Positions 41,901-53,300 of a DNA stretch of 64,000 bases are shown here, piece after piece. The stretch comes from Leptasterias polaris (Eukaryota; Echinodermata; Asteroidea; Forcipulatida; Asteriidae): the NCBI GenBank assembly GCA_037783415.1, contig JAZGTN010000002.1, forward strand, positions 124,001 to 188,000, read 5' to 3'. The notes beneath the pieces are model-generated. The model saw only the letters and a list, made by a program, of their open reading frames with translations. It ran no database searches and had not been told where the DNA came from. The first letter of the stretch is position 1. Every line of letters starts with the position of its first letter. The position numbers were made by a program, and so were the translations under genes.

Positions 41901-43979
41901 TGCGCTCTGATCCGCCGAGGGTCGGCTGGCCGCGTCTCGCTTTACCCCAGCCCAGGGGCGTCAATCCGTCTCAAAATGTGGGGGGGACAGCATGATTATT
42001 TTACAGGGTAGGGTCCAGGGGCCCGCCGAAGGGCCCCTGGTGGGGTCCTGGGGCGAAGCCCTTGGTGGGGGTTCAGGGGGCTCCGCCCCCTGAATCTGGA
42101 GGGTTGTCTGAATGGCCTAGACAAGCTTTACTTGCTATAAATATTTAGACTTGGTTCACAGAAAGAACGAGAAACAATAACAAATGCCCAACATACACGA
42201 TATATTAATCTTATAATACTTGAATCACACACACACTTTTAATCTTCAACAATCTCCACCCCCCCCCCCCCCCCGTTTGCCGATGGAAAATGTTTATGGT
42301 AGATTGTGAATTTTGAATTATTTAACGTCTCTTCTTTGTTAACGATGAATCCGATGAATCTTAAAACTGTTTTTTTAAAGTTGTACAATGACAAACTCAA
42401 ACCATACTTGATTACTTGTTAGATTTGCATCATTGACAGCAACTGCGTGCCCAGGAAAATGTCTTAATGGACAGAAAAACAATGAATGTGATGAGTGGGG
42501 GTCCAGGGGCCGGCGTACGGGCCCTGGTGGGGTCCAAGGGCGAAGCTCCGTTGGGGTCTAGGGGCCGCGAAGCCTCCAGAAGCTTCGGTTTTGGAGGGTT
42601 TAAAAATCAAACTTCCACATCACACATACGCCAAAAAAGAGAGAAAAGGGCACACTTTTTAAGCACTTTTGATCTATATCCATCTTTTAGCTTTACTGGA
42701 AAAATGTTTGTAACATCGGGCGCTCCAATACAATTTTACCACCACACATCAACTAGACCGAGTATGCATATGGACGTATTCTTGAATGAGAATAAGACGG
42801 CAAACCAAGATCTTATTGATAATCCTTTGTTTTGTGGAAGTTGCGTCACATAATAATAATCTATATTAAATGCTTTGCAAAATTTTACTTGGGCATGAAT
42901 TTGACGTGTAATTTGGAAAGGGTAGGATTGCATGCCTTTTCAATATACCTGCACATAGCCGTCTTTTTAAAAAATGTGGAAAGGAAGCAACACGTGATGA
43001 CATGCTTTTGGATCTGGTCGGTGCATGTTAGGTTTCATGCATAGGCCTATTCATTAAAAACATCGTGGGTAAAAACAACAATCCGGCGTTTTTCAATATC
43101 AGGTGCAGTATTATCTTAACACTTCTCCGGCAATCCCTTGGAAAGGGGAAATATCACCCAACGAAAAGCTTGCACTTAAAATACGAAATAATATCAATAT
43201 CTGAGTGTCCTCTGAGATTGTAGCAGTGTCAATAGACCTCTATGCTTTCAGTTATAGTAGTCTCATTGTTCTAAGTCAGGACAATAGTGCCAAGTGTGTA
43301 TGGGTCTTCGCATTCCACTGTGATGACAGAGAGTGCCAGGCACTGGTCAAACGGGTACCCAAATATGGGGCAACCTCTTCCAACTCATTTGTTTAGTACA
43401 ACCCCTTTCTTTAAACCATCCAAACATATTCTTTTATTGTATAATTATTCAAATGTATTCTTAATGAGGTGTAAAACAAGTCCTAATACGGTTATACTTG
43501 CTGCAACAAGTATAGTCTTGGGTTTTACAATAAATACCGGGTGAAAGTCAGAGAGTAGGCAGTGAGAGCCTCCACCAGCATCGAGTAAATAAACGTTTCA
43601 ACTATCAACAACCGTGTGTTACTTTGTGTTCTTCTGTAGCGTATAATCAAGCTGGTTATAGAAACACGTGAATGCCCGAACGAAGAACAAACTGGCACAT
43701 TGGTTATATTTTTATGAAATTGTTGAAAATTAAATGTTAAACAATTACAATAGAAGAGTAATATTTTGAAAAAAAAAAATGCGAATGGGAATATGCTGCC
43801 ACGAAAAAACCCACAACAACAACACTTTTGCGAATTTTCTCCTTACCCTCTCTTTCTCTCTTTCCCCATCTTTTTGTTCTTATTTTTTCGGGGATCCTCT
43901 TGGGGGACTCTATCCCCAAGTGTCAGTGTTCTCCAACTCTTGTTATGAGACCCTGGTGCATGTACATGTAATTACGTGT

Positions 43980-46165
43980 ATACAACGCACGCTGTCAATC
44001 ATTCTCTGTGTGTACTGTAAGTCCGTTGACCCTAGTGGGCGGCGCTAATCCGTTGTGAAGGATCTAGAATGATCTAGGCTCTGGAAGTTTGAAGTTAGTT
44101 TTAGTACTTTCCAGAAAACATCACAAATCCTTTATATACGGGCTGGGGATAAATCTTCGACAGGACACAAATACTCAGACTGGTGGAAGCTACGACTTCT
44201 GTGATTGTTTTTCAACTCGTTGGAGATGGAAACGTTTCAGCTGTTTTTGGCCACCCCGCACTGTGCATAAAGCGCGGGCGCGCGCGGACTCTGGAGCAGT
44301 AAATGGACACTACTATTATTACCCGGGGGTGACCACGCGCGCAGCAAGCAGCAATGAGGGGAGAGTTTGTCTTCATAAAAAAAAAACGGGGCGTGAGGGG
44401 AGTGACGATTGGGGTAAAAGAGAGTTGTAATATAAATGTCGTAGTTTGACTTTATATGCTCTTAATTGTTTTAGAAAGTTCTGTGTTCACATACAAATTT
44501 GATTTAGTACTAAGATTAGGAACTATCCAAGTTGAACATGAGCAATTAATACAAAACGCGAAAAAAGTTAAAAACAATATGTTTAGCTTTAAATTACACA
44601 CCTTGCCTTGCCCTTGGCCTTGTCAACATAAATTTGTATCTAAACTTTAGTTTAGAAGGGACGTGACATTGGACAAGAGCTACGACTCGGAACAAGAATA
44701 ACTTTAAGTGTATTTGTAATCATCGTTCTTGTCATTTTTTGTTTACACACTACTGTGTGGAAACACTACTGTGTGTGACACTACTGTACTGTGTTGAGTT
44801 ACTGTACTCGTTTGCAACATACCCACGCGTAAAATGGGATCGACGTTATCGATCGCTATTGCACGTACTTAAAAAAAAGTTTCATCGACTGCATTACAAA
44901 CTTTTTACCTTTGCTTTTTAACAGTCGTTTGTAAATGCAACTTTACCGATTTTACTACCAAAATAACCTGTATTTAATCGTTGTAATAGTAACATAAACT
45001 TGTAGGTAAAACTCTCAAGACTTATGCACAAATTTACCTTGTAAACACTGCCTCCACGATTCTCGTCCATTGGGTAGGTCAGTCCTTGTGTGTGGGCACG
45101 CGCGCACGTACACACAACCACGCTATGTATTTATTAAAGCTTAGTTCTTATTGGTGATTAAAAGTCCGGAACTGAATCTCATCCAATCAGCAAACACTTA
45201 ACATCACTTGAAAATGTATTGATTCTGGTGCGAATACTGTTTGAACTGAAAAACTCGACCGGCGGATGGCGCTGTTTCACTTTTCTGAATAAAGCAAGCA
45301 ACACATTAGGTGGGACACGCAGCGTTAAAAGTGCATCTGGTCTCTTTTTAAATCACCCCAGTCCGGTCTAAAGTCACAATTAAATTCGTTTAAATTACCA
45401 TACAAATGAAAAGGAATTATTTTCCTAATTAAATGTGTTTGAACTGTGAAGATTTATTACAAAGAACGAAAGATATTCGGGTTTGAAGCTGAAAAATGGG
45501 GGAAAAGTATATGGAGCGCGCATGTTTACAAACACTGCGCGTATTTTTGGCCGCAACGTTTCCATATTGACCGAGTGCAGTTAAAGAGCGTGTTATGTGA
45601 TGACGGCCACAGGCAGAGTTATCGGGCCCCCAAAAGAAAAATAATTAAATTCCGGAAAGGACATTTTCGAACTTAATCTACAGTTCGGTATTTTGGGGTC
45701 TTCTTCCCCATATTTTGTGGCGGGTGTCAGATTGTGTACCCGTTGTTGCTTCGTCTTCTTCTGGACATTTTGTCGGAGTGAGTTTACCCCGTGTTAGCTC
45801 ATAGTCACATCGGCAAAGAACTGATTTACCGCCCCGGGAGTTGATCGTTTTAGAGCCAGTGTATGTGATCCTCGCTGTATCTTCTGTTGCTGTGATCCTC
45901 GCTTGTATTTCATCCAGGTTGACGTATTAGCCCGTAAGATACTTATTTTGTATAAGATCCACTTTTTGTACACTTGTTTCACGCAATCATTGTACGTTTG
46001 TTAAACCAAATCGGTAACTGAAGTGGTTGATAGTTTTATCATTAAATCACTTTGATTCTGTGTTCTTTACATCAGTGTCACCTTGTTTGATTTCTTTGTT
46101 GCATCTGAGGAAATTCAGGCTTTTTGAGTGATTTATATTCACGGTTAGTTTTGAGTTTTTTTTTA
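43980..46165 (+). repeat. Unclassified dispersed repeat, long form
   Basis: Matches 32590-33420 at both ends (CTGTCAATCATTCTCTGTG at the start, GGTTAGTTTTGAG at the end) with about 1.4 kb extra between 44250 and 45650. That extra part has only short frames. It lies inside block A. Confidence 0.65.
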
Positions 46166-46189
46166 TCGTAACACTCTGAAAATTAAGGG

Positions 46190-46275
46190 TTGGTTCTTGG
46201 GGGCGGGGACCAATGCGAGCGCGAAGCCCCTACGGCGTGGGGTCCGGGGCCCGCTTAAGGGGCCCGGTATTTTTT
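46190..46275. repeat. GGGGTCCGGGGCCCGC-type GC-rich stretch
   Basis: Resembles 41990-42110, 42490-42570 and 61850-61920 (GGTGGGGTCCAAGGGCGAAG family). Confidence 0.5.
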
Positions 46276-47744
46276 TTGACTCTACATGCTCTGTGATGCA
46301 CGCTGAGGTGATTCCTAATGGCAACTTCTCCTGATTTCTATAAGCAAAAGTTTTACAAAATGTAAGGAAAATTCACTCTTGCACTCATGTACATATTATA
46401 AGGCAAAAAATATAAAAAATAAATGAACAGTTTCCGGTTACATGCCATTTAAAAAAAGGGGTCGATAGGTCGGAAAGTTGTTATTTTGTTTGCGTTTGGC
46501 GAGTGTGTAAAAATACCCTACTTGCCCGATTCAACTCAACCAAAAACTAACAGCAAGAACAGCGAGTGAAAAAAAATGCCCCGAAATCCATCAAAGACCT
46601 CTTCAGTATACTAAACTCTTATGAGGTACGCAGGAGATGTTTGTGGTAATATGGAGGCATGATGGTGTCAGATATGTTCCAAAACAGAAAAAATTTCGGC
46701 TAAAAGAATGCCCCAAATCGTCCGCTTTCGACTTCTGTTGAGTCCACTCGCGTTCATCTGTGGAGCGCAATCAACAGATTTGCACAACGAATTTGACAAA
46801 ACTCTGTAAGTTTGGCAGCTGAATCTGCTGATTGTGCTAACTGGTAGAATGCGATCAACGTGCACCGTCGTGTACACACGGTCGCGCCGTGCTTTTAATT
46901 GGGGGTATTTTTCGCTGGGTACTTGTTGTACACAAAATCATGAGACTCAAATCACGGAGATATATCGTTAAAATTGTCTTGATGTGTTCTGTTTTGTTAG
47001 TTCAATTTAGTTAAAAACATGTTAAGTTGGTCAAAGTTTATGCGATTCTTGAGTGGGGGGGACATTTGATATAGTGTCCCCCACCCTTCAAAAAGCTGCG
47101 GCCGGTCGGCCCCGATGGTCTGCATTTCTAAACATCGCGGCCGGCCGGGGCCGGCCCCGATGTTTAGAAAAGTAGACAAACGGTTTTCTGGCAGCCGGCC
47201 GCAAAGGATTCCTTTTGCTTTCCATCAGTCAAGTCAGGATTGGATCAATCCTATGGATCAATGGATTTCTACTTGAGCTTTCACTCAAATATTGGAACCA
47301 TGCAAGTGGAAAACGCCAACAGTCCCATGTATTTTTTTGCAAAGCCGTTCCAAGTTGGTTAAGGCCTACGGATCGCGGCGACTTAATTTTTTGAGAAATC
47401 AAAAAAAAATAAACATTTGGAAATCCATCCCTTAATAATACGCTATGTAATACGCTATGTAAACGAAATAGTCTGATATCCGTCCCTTAATACTTGATGA
47501 TGTAAAACAACATGCAAGATTCAGAGTTCTGTCAAAGCATGGAGGTAGGAATTTTAAAGTATGGTGGATCCAAATTACGATGGCAAGCGCAAGCAAAGAA
47601 TACTTTTATGTGACTGTAAAAGAGGGAGGAAAGCTGGATAAACGCATTTTTGATTGCCGTATCACTTCATGAAACTATTGATTCGTTGTCCAATGCAACG
47701 GGTATCAGTGAAAAGTCCCTTCAGGTACAAAACTGAGATATTGC

Positions 47745-47985
47745 TGCTTAACATGGTGGTACGATTGTGTCAGGTACATTTCTCGAAAAAATAAAAACTT
47801 GCGGCTATTTTAAAAGTCTGAACCGATACTCATTGAGCGCATTCTTGGGATTTTTATATTGCGCACTATTTGTGATTGAACTGCTTAATCTTCACAGCGC
47901 AATCTGCAGATTGTGCAAATCCCAAGAATGCGCTCCAGAAATGTATCTGACACAACGTTCCACCATATTAAGCGGCAACACCTCC
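47745..47985. repeat. Foldback related to block A/B ends
   Basis: GCTTAACATGGTGG and GTGTCAGGTACATTTCT are mirrored by AGAAATGTATCTGACACAA and CCACCATATTAAGC. Similar arms (AATATGGAGGTATGATTGTG) lie at 46650 and 63168. Confidence 0.75.
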
Positions 47986-48138
47986 TGTGTACCTCAGGTG
48001 TAGTTTGGAGCAGTTCTTTGTCACTCGCTGTTTGGGGGTCCAGTTATTCGTACTAAATTAGTAAACAATTTAAAAGTGTTAGGGTTAAAGTGTAAGTGGG
48101 TGTCCATGTCATGTCCAAAGATATATATTTAGATATTC

Positions 48139-48366
48139 ATGACAGGGCTGACAACCCAAAAAGACTTTATTTTGAGGCTTGTCGCCAAGTTGTTCAGTGA
48201 CGACGACCTTGCTAGGTCAAATTACCATGGGGGTGAGGTTTTGTGTAAGGGAAGGGCTGTTTTTAAGGATTGTTTAAAGCGACACCCAACATTTCAGGCA
48301 ATTGCTGCGCAAGCTGAACTGAGTGGCCAAATGCGACAGCCCACCCAAACTATGCGAAGACGCTGA
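48139..48366 (+). pseudogene. Possible BEN-domain 3' exon or fragment
   Basis: A 75-codon frame reads FILRLVAKLFSDDDLARSNYH, GGEVLCKGRAVFKDCL and then HPTFQAIAAQAE. The pattern of hydrophobic residues, LF, SN and a glycine-rich turn resembles the C-terminal half of BEN domains (DNA-binding, found in chromatin factors and DNA transposons). A possible acceptor (TTCATGACAG) lies just inside the frame. No upstream exon could be linked. TTTTAATAAAGTG at about 48560 could be its poly(A) signal. It lies among transposon-like repeats, so it may belong to a mobile element. The identification is tentative. Confidence 0.35.
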
Positions 48367-48569
48367 AAGATGCTTTAAACGGGAAGTGTAGGAAGTTGGC
48401 AGCGAAGTTGGGGTTATAATACATTTCATTTAATAATTATTTAATATGCTCTAATTTAAAACCGTAAAGGTGTTTTTACATGTTTTATGGATAGGATCTG
48501 CGTCTGGGTATTATGTTCGTATTTTTGTCGTGTTGACAGGGGTAGTTATCTACCACTTGTTTTAATAAA

Positions 48570-49780
48570 GTGTTTTTTAAATATGTTTTGTTTATTAATT
48601 ATTTAATTTGTTTCAATTTGTTTTATTTTATAATTTCCATTTTAACCTCTAATTTATTTTAATTAGTTTGTTATTATTTTTGTTTACTGCTATTTAATTT
48701 GTTTTTGTTCATTCCTTTGTGACTATCCGAGCAAACCTAGTGTTATAGCGTACGGGCATAGGGTGGGGCATCATTTATATATATTTAAATAAATTAACAA
48801 TTATTATTACAATGATTGGTCGCAACATAAAACACATTTTCATATAGACAAGCCAGACCAATGTTTACGCGATTGGATCCCGCCCATTTCATTCATAAAA
48901 ACTGACTATAGTGTTGTCCAATAAGCGTCCATGACGTCGTGCAGGTGTTTTCTCTGAAGCTTGCTCAGCTTGGGATTTCCCCGTGACGTAGCATTTGGCT
49001 AGCTCGTTCCCAACGTTTTCTTGTAGGTCTTGTGGATTCACGATCCGCGGGGATGAGCTTGGCAAGGTATTGCATGCACACGTGCGTGGAGAACGATGAC
49101 ATCATAACTATCGGTGAAGGAGTGCGGCCCAATCAGCTGCCGGGAATGACTGCATGCCCGATGTGACATGAACATTAATTTGTGTACTACTACTAGTGTA
49201 CGGATCTAACTCCACATTTTGACAAAATACACTTATTTTAATAGTTAGTCTCATTCATAAATCCCCGAAAAAACAATTTATATACCATTGTGAAGATAAA
49301 ATTCTAAACTTTGTTTACGTACAATCCTTTTTTCATTCATACAAAATTGAACAATTTGGTGCTCTCTTTCACAAGCGTTGGCTTTTTCACGCTAGCCGGA
49401 AAATATTGACACTTCATAGACATCCCTTCTTGTAGTTAGTATACGTCGCGAGTCTATATTTAAATTACTCAACTACGTTTCTTTTTACAAAACCATTTTC
49501 CCAAACGAATTTAATTTTGACATTTATCATTTAAATTTGCAACCCTGAAATTAACCAACGTTATTATAAGGGATTTGTTTTTTATGTCAGTAAAAAAAAT
49601 GTCGGACATCCAAAAACCAGCTTTTCCGAAAGTAAAAAAGGTGGAAATCAAGTCGGAAGAATATCATTCATATCAACGTGATCAAAGTTTTCGCATTCAG
49701 GTTCCTTTCCTAGTTTTAACGTGTGTCTGAATCTACTCTACTCCGTTTGGAAGGATTCTCTTCTAGATGATTCTGCCCGG
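48570..49780. other. AT-rich intergenic stretch, no gene seen
   Basis: Contains long T-rich and ATTT-rich runs. No domain-bearing frame or clear repeat ends. Confidence 0.5.
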
Positions 49781-49934
49781 TCTTGGTTGAGTGAATTCAA
49801 AGGACTGCGTCTTGCCCCGGCCCGCCGGGGCTATTCACTGTCCTTTGTTAGCGCAATGAAAGGGTTCACAATAGGGGGAAATTAATGAGCACCAGGACTC
49901 GCGGCGTCGCCGCAAGTCTTTCATGGCTTAAGCC

Positions 49935-50225
49935 AAAATTTCACAGGGCCGCGGCGGGCCGATTAAAATACTTATGGCGTTGTCCCTTATGAGACAACGC
50001 GCCATGGTGTCGAATTTAACATTTTTAAGGTGGTTCGAGCTCTTTCATTATGAAGTTCTTACCCAATTTCCCAAGAGAGAGAAACAAACTCGCTCTGATA
50101 AATCGTTTTTTTGGAAGAAACTAGTGTTATTTTAGCACCATATGGCGTGAATTTTGATTTTGTTTTGGTATCTACATGTGACAACTCCCCATGGTGTCAA
50201 TTTTAACACCCCAGTTTTTGCAAGA
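49935..50225. repeat. Right member of the inverted pair with 41665-41900
   Basis: GGGCCGATTAAAATACTTAT, GGTATCTACATGTGACAACT and GGTGTCAATTTTAACACCCC are the inverse of the strings at 41.7-41.9 kb. Confidence 0.75.
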
Positions 50226-50345
50226 GCAAAAGTCTCACTGCGGTAGCAGCATGTCCACAAGTTCACTTTTCCACAAGTTCACTAATACATATTTTAGCTG
50301 TGTTTATAACTTTAGGGCCTAATGTTGTTGGCTAAATGAAGAACC

Positions 50346-53300
50346 ATGGCGCATGCTTTTTGTTTGGCTCTGATATTTCTCAAAATTTTTGCTATATCCA
50401 GCTCCATATCTATTGCAATTTATATATCATATGAAAGAGCTCTCTCTACTGATCACACTAGCTCATTTCTACATCGAAATGCTGATCAAGGAAGCGGTAT
50501 TTGGACTGAGTTTGTGCCTGATTTCCAGCCTTCTCTACCAGTTCTTCAAGATAGCTGTATGACTCACTGCACGCCTGACCGGTTCTACAACCAAGCTGAT
50601 AGCATCTTTTGTGTCACTGCCAACAGCCTTTGTGATACTGCAACCAGCCTTTGTTCACAACATGCAGCTGGTTATTATGCAAAGCTAAACCCAATGTGGC
50701 TGAATTCAAGAGAGAAGACAAGTACCAGAAAACGTAGTAAGTTTGGGAAAGCGCCATCCAAGTACTATCCTAATTCTACTTCCACATTTAACCTAACTTT
50801 ATCTGGTTGTGGGGACATTGAAAGCAATCCTGGTCCCATCAAGGATCCCTGTGGTAGATGCAGTCGGCCTGTTAAATGTAATCAACGATCGCTACTATGT
50901 GAAGACTGTAATAAGTACTGGCATCAGAAATGCATCCCTGACATGTCGATCATTCTCTACAATGAACTGATATCTAGTACCATCGACTGGTTCTGTCCTG
51001 ATTGCACCCATCTTCAAGGCCTGCCATTTGCATCATGTAGTGACACTTCATTTTGTGAGATGTTCAGTGACTTGGATGGTGGTATCATTGATAACACGAG
51101 TAATGAATTACCAGCCAACTCTCCACCGAAGCACTTACCTAAAAGTGGAATTTCTGGTCTACTACTCAATGCCCGGAGCATCCGCAATAAGCAACATGAC
51201 CTGCTATCTTATCTTCAACTTTATCCTGTGGACATTGCTATCATCACAGAAACATGGATGTCAGCTGAGGACACAGACCTGTTTGCTAGTTTGCCAGGTT
51301 ATTCAATTATTCGTCGTGATCGTAACAGTAGAGGTGGAGGTATAATGGCTCTTGTAAATGACTCATTATTACCAACCCATCTTAAAAATTTCCACTGTGA
51401 CATTGAATTAACATGGCTGTCTCTAACATTCAACCGCACAAACTGGTTGATTGGCATTGTATACCGTCCACCAAACTCAGACGTGTCTTTCTTCGATAAG
51501 CTGCAAGATGCATGTGACATGGTGCAACCTACTCTCCATGGCTATGAAGGAGCCATCCTCCTGGGTGACTTTAACATAGACTGGAGCATGGAATCTTCCT
51601 CAATGTCCAATTTGCAAGAATTAACCAACTCCATCGGATTTACGCAGCTGGTTGATGAAGTCACTCGTCAATCCAACACCAACCCATCAACTGGGACCAT
51701 TATTGATCTTGTTTTCTCTAATCGGCCAGACAAATTTAGAACTGTCAAAACCATCGCAAATCCAGTCAACAGTGATCACCATGCGGTGTATTTTGAATTT
51801 TCAGCAAATAGAACACCCATACAACCCCAAGTTTTACGCTCTTTCTTACAATATAAGAAAGCTGATGTTGCCCATCTGGAGATGCTGTTGCATCTTGCCC
51901 CTTGGTCCGCCTTTCTAGATGACGGCAATCCCAATGCATCTTGGGAAGGATTCAATGACATTCTTGATGCGGCTATTCGAGACAGCGTGCCACGATTGAA
52001 ACGCCGTCGCAGGAATTCACCTTGGATCACTACAGAACTCAAACAACTCATTCGTTCTAAACACAAACTGTTTAGAAAAGCGAAACACTCCAACTCGGCA
52101 TCTGCATGGCTGCAATATAAAAAAGTACGCAATAAAGTCAAAAACACGATGAAAGTTTCATACTGGAACTATGTCAACCGTTTATTTGCTTCAGATGACA
52201 ACAAACGAAGCTTTTGGTGCTTTGTTCGTGACCAAAGGAAATCCAAAAGCCCACCTGCTCTCCAATCTGCAATAGGTAAACTCATGCATAAACCTGCTGA
52301 AATTGCTCATGCATTCAACACTCTGTTTACTTCAATCCACTCCCCTGCTGTAACCTGCCCTGATTCACCACCGGCCTGTTCTCTCCTGATTCCGGACCTT
52401 CCCCAAACTTCAATCAGCCTAGGATGGTTGACAAAGTCTCTGTCCTCATTGTCCCCTTACAAAGCGCCAGGCCCTGACTCCATTTCACCAACAATTCTCA
52501 AAATGGTTGCGTCTTCAATCGCTCCGCCCTTACTACGGGTAATGAATTCATCCCTTGCAAGTGGTTGTTTACCATTGGATTGGAAGCTATCACAAATCAC
52601 TCCTGTTTTTAAAGCTGGCAGTCGCACCGCCATCAAGAATTATCGACCAGTCGCCCTAACTTCTGTCATCTGCAAGATCCTCGAAAAAGCCGTAGCAGAG
52701 AATATAAAAAACCATGTGAGTTCTCTCTGCCTTGGAAATGAAGAACAGCATGGTTTTACGGCCCATAAATCCTGCGTTACACAACTTACAAACACAATTC
52801 ATGACTGGGCAACTATTCTTGACGCGCCACGCCCACCTCGAATTGACATTATTTTCCTTGATTTCAGTAAAGCATTTGATCGCATGCCTCACCACATCCT
52901 TCTAGAGAAGTTGGCCCATAACTTCAACATTAGGGGTACTACATGGAATTGGCTGAAATCCTTCCTTACTGGCCGACAGCAACGGGTTACGTACCGTGGT
53001 AGTGTCTCCTCTTGGGAACCAGTCACATCGGGAGTTCCTCAGGGAAGTGTACTTGGCCCTCTACTCTTCAATCTCTTCATCAATGATATCTCCAACAACT
53101 TGAGGACCACATCACGCCTATTTGCCGATGATACTATAATTTACAACCCAATAAAATCTCACCAGGATGAACTTGCTCTCCAGACCGACATCACTGAACT
53201 CGGTCGATGGAGTGTTTCTAACGGTATGGAACTCAATATCAGCAAATGTAAAGTTATGCATATGTCACGCTCCAAATCACTAAGTCATTTACCTGTATAC

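Larger units (their letters stand above)
41953..47100. repeat. Large composite repeat block A
   Basis: Starts CAGGGGCGTCAATCCGTC and carries GGGGTCC-rich stretches. Three pieces (42465-43155, 43660-43920, 46395-47100) match the continuous block at 61835-63660. About 500 bp at 43160-43655 and about 2.4 kb at 43965-46390 are extra. The larger extra piece includes the repeat also at 32590-33420. I could not recognise a transposase. Its ORFs (for example 42467-42853) have no known domain. Confidence 0.65.

Noticed and set aside
42467..42853. 128-codon frame starting near GGGGTCCAGGGG repeats
   Set aside because: It lies in a GC-rich repeat block (A/B). The counterpart in block B does not keep the frame, so it is not a conserved protein.
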